From contig JAJDCO010000057.1 of NCBI GenBank assembly GCA_029260795.1, positions 62,001-126,000 on the forward strand: a stretch of DNA of 64,000 nucleotides, read 5' to 3'. Under the pieces are notes generated by a model. The model was not told the DNA's origin, did not search any database, and worked only from the letters and a program-made list of their open reading frames with translations. Below, one piece after another: positions 63,510-64,000 of this stretch; within the stretch, counting starts at the first letter, position 1, and each line of letters starts with the position of its first letter. This DNA is from Planctomycetota bacterium (GTDB lineage: Bacteria > Planctomycetota > OFTM77). The translations under genes were made by a program, and so were the position numbers.

Positions 63510-63809
63510 TCTGGGGTTCTCCTTTTCAACTCATCCCGAGCCTCCAAGATAACGATTCGCCGCGCGAAGGGTAGTCGACGCCGATCCGACGCCATGACGA
63601 TCGAGCAAACTTCGGCGAGGGCATTGCAGGTCGCGATTGCCGCGATGAGGAATCCCGTGGTCGCAGGAAGGAGACTGCGGCAGAATTATCCCCGATCGTC
63701 GACTCGTTCTTCGGAGGCCCGACATGTCGGAGCGTTGTGACTCGCATCGTCCGAAGACCCACTGCATGTTGCTCTCGATCCTTGACGGCCTCTCAAGCGG
63801 GCGGCGAAC

Positions 63810-64000
63810 GTGAAGCCCCGAGGCGATGCGGCCGGAGGTCGGGTGATCTTGGGGCGCGCGTTGCTCGTGATCGTGGGGCTGGCCTCGATCGGAGCCGCCG
63901 TCTGGTCGGTCTGGCCGAACACGACGACGCGCGACGCCGAGGAGGGAGCCCTCGACACGTCCGGTGACGATCCAGCCGCTCCCTCCGATCTCGAGGCCCT
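63810..64000 (+). CDS. Start of a membrane-anchored protein (3' end outside window)
   Basis: GTG 63810 is the first start after the in-frame stop at 63783. The first 63 residues show a basic N-terminus, one hydrophobic helix (ILGRALLVIVGLASIGAAVW) and then an acidic, Ser/Pro-rich linker (DAEEGALDTSGDDPAAPSD). This is the layout of a signal-anchored protein; its function lies beyond the window. Confidence 0.5.
   Translation, partial: MKPRGDAAGGRVILGRALLVIVGLASIGAAVWSVWPNTTTRDAEEGALDTSGDDPAAPSDLEA

Overview
The window is high-GC bacterial DNA, most likely from a member of the Planctomycetota. The best taxonomic sign is the pair at 45.3-49.8 kb: a planctomycete-type cytochrome c / DUF1549 / DUF1553 protein followed at once by a Tat-exported DUF1501 protein. 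A TPR-bearing Ser/Thr kinase and many secreted beta-propeller and beta-helix proteins fit this. The phylum is inferred; there is no rRNA in the window.

Left part (1 to about 29.6 kb) is an accessory, defence-like island. It opens with the C-terminal half of a large Eco57I/PglX-type adenine methyltransferase (start outside the window). The 3' end of that gene is then repeated twice more (3062-3175 and 4073-4495), and unfamiliar small genes sit between the copies. Next come a PHP-nuclease/SMC-type ATPase (TrlF-like), an AlbA/Schlafen-type ATP-binding protein, a HEPN-type protein, and a repeat-rich stretch (9.8-12.5 kb) holding one intact and one decayed DUF5131 gene. That stretch also carries a 330-bp tandem array made partly from the 5' end of the DUF5131 gene. 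Toxin/antitoxin-like modules follow: a ribbon-helix-helix protein with an AbiEii-like nucleotidyltransferase, a HEPN-like pair, and an ImmA/IrrE-like protein. The block at 18.6-27.0 kb encodes a 2098-residue DEAD/DEAH helicase with a DUF1998 module, coupled to a UvrD-type helicase with a RelE-like N-terminus. An HNH protein, a Fic protein and a tRNA-Pro(CGG) end the island. Methyltransferase plus DUF1998 helicase resembles DISARM or Druantia, but the order and companions do not match a standard locus that I know.

Right part (29.6-64 kb) looks like ordinary genome of a marine or polymer-degrading planctomycete-like cell. It has a BNR_4/ulvan-lyase-like secreted enzyme with two DNRLRE/CBM96-like domains, and a BlaI - M56 (BlaR1-like) - secreted trypsin/thioredoxin fusion - lipoprotein operon with a visible palindromic operator. 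It also has secreted Kelch, WD40-like, sortilin-like and parallel beta-helix proteins, the planctomycete cytochrome/DUF1501 pair, and a zinc peptidase. Further on are two coupled membrane-anchored proteins, a Ser/Thr kinase, and a sugar transporter - sugar epimerase pair followed by a Rieske oxygenase. Several intergenic repeat families, two strong hairpins and several gene remnants are noted.
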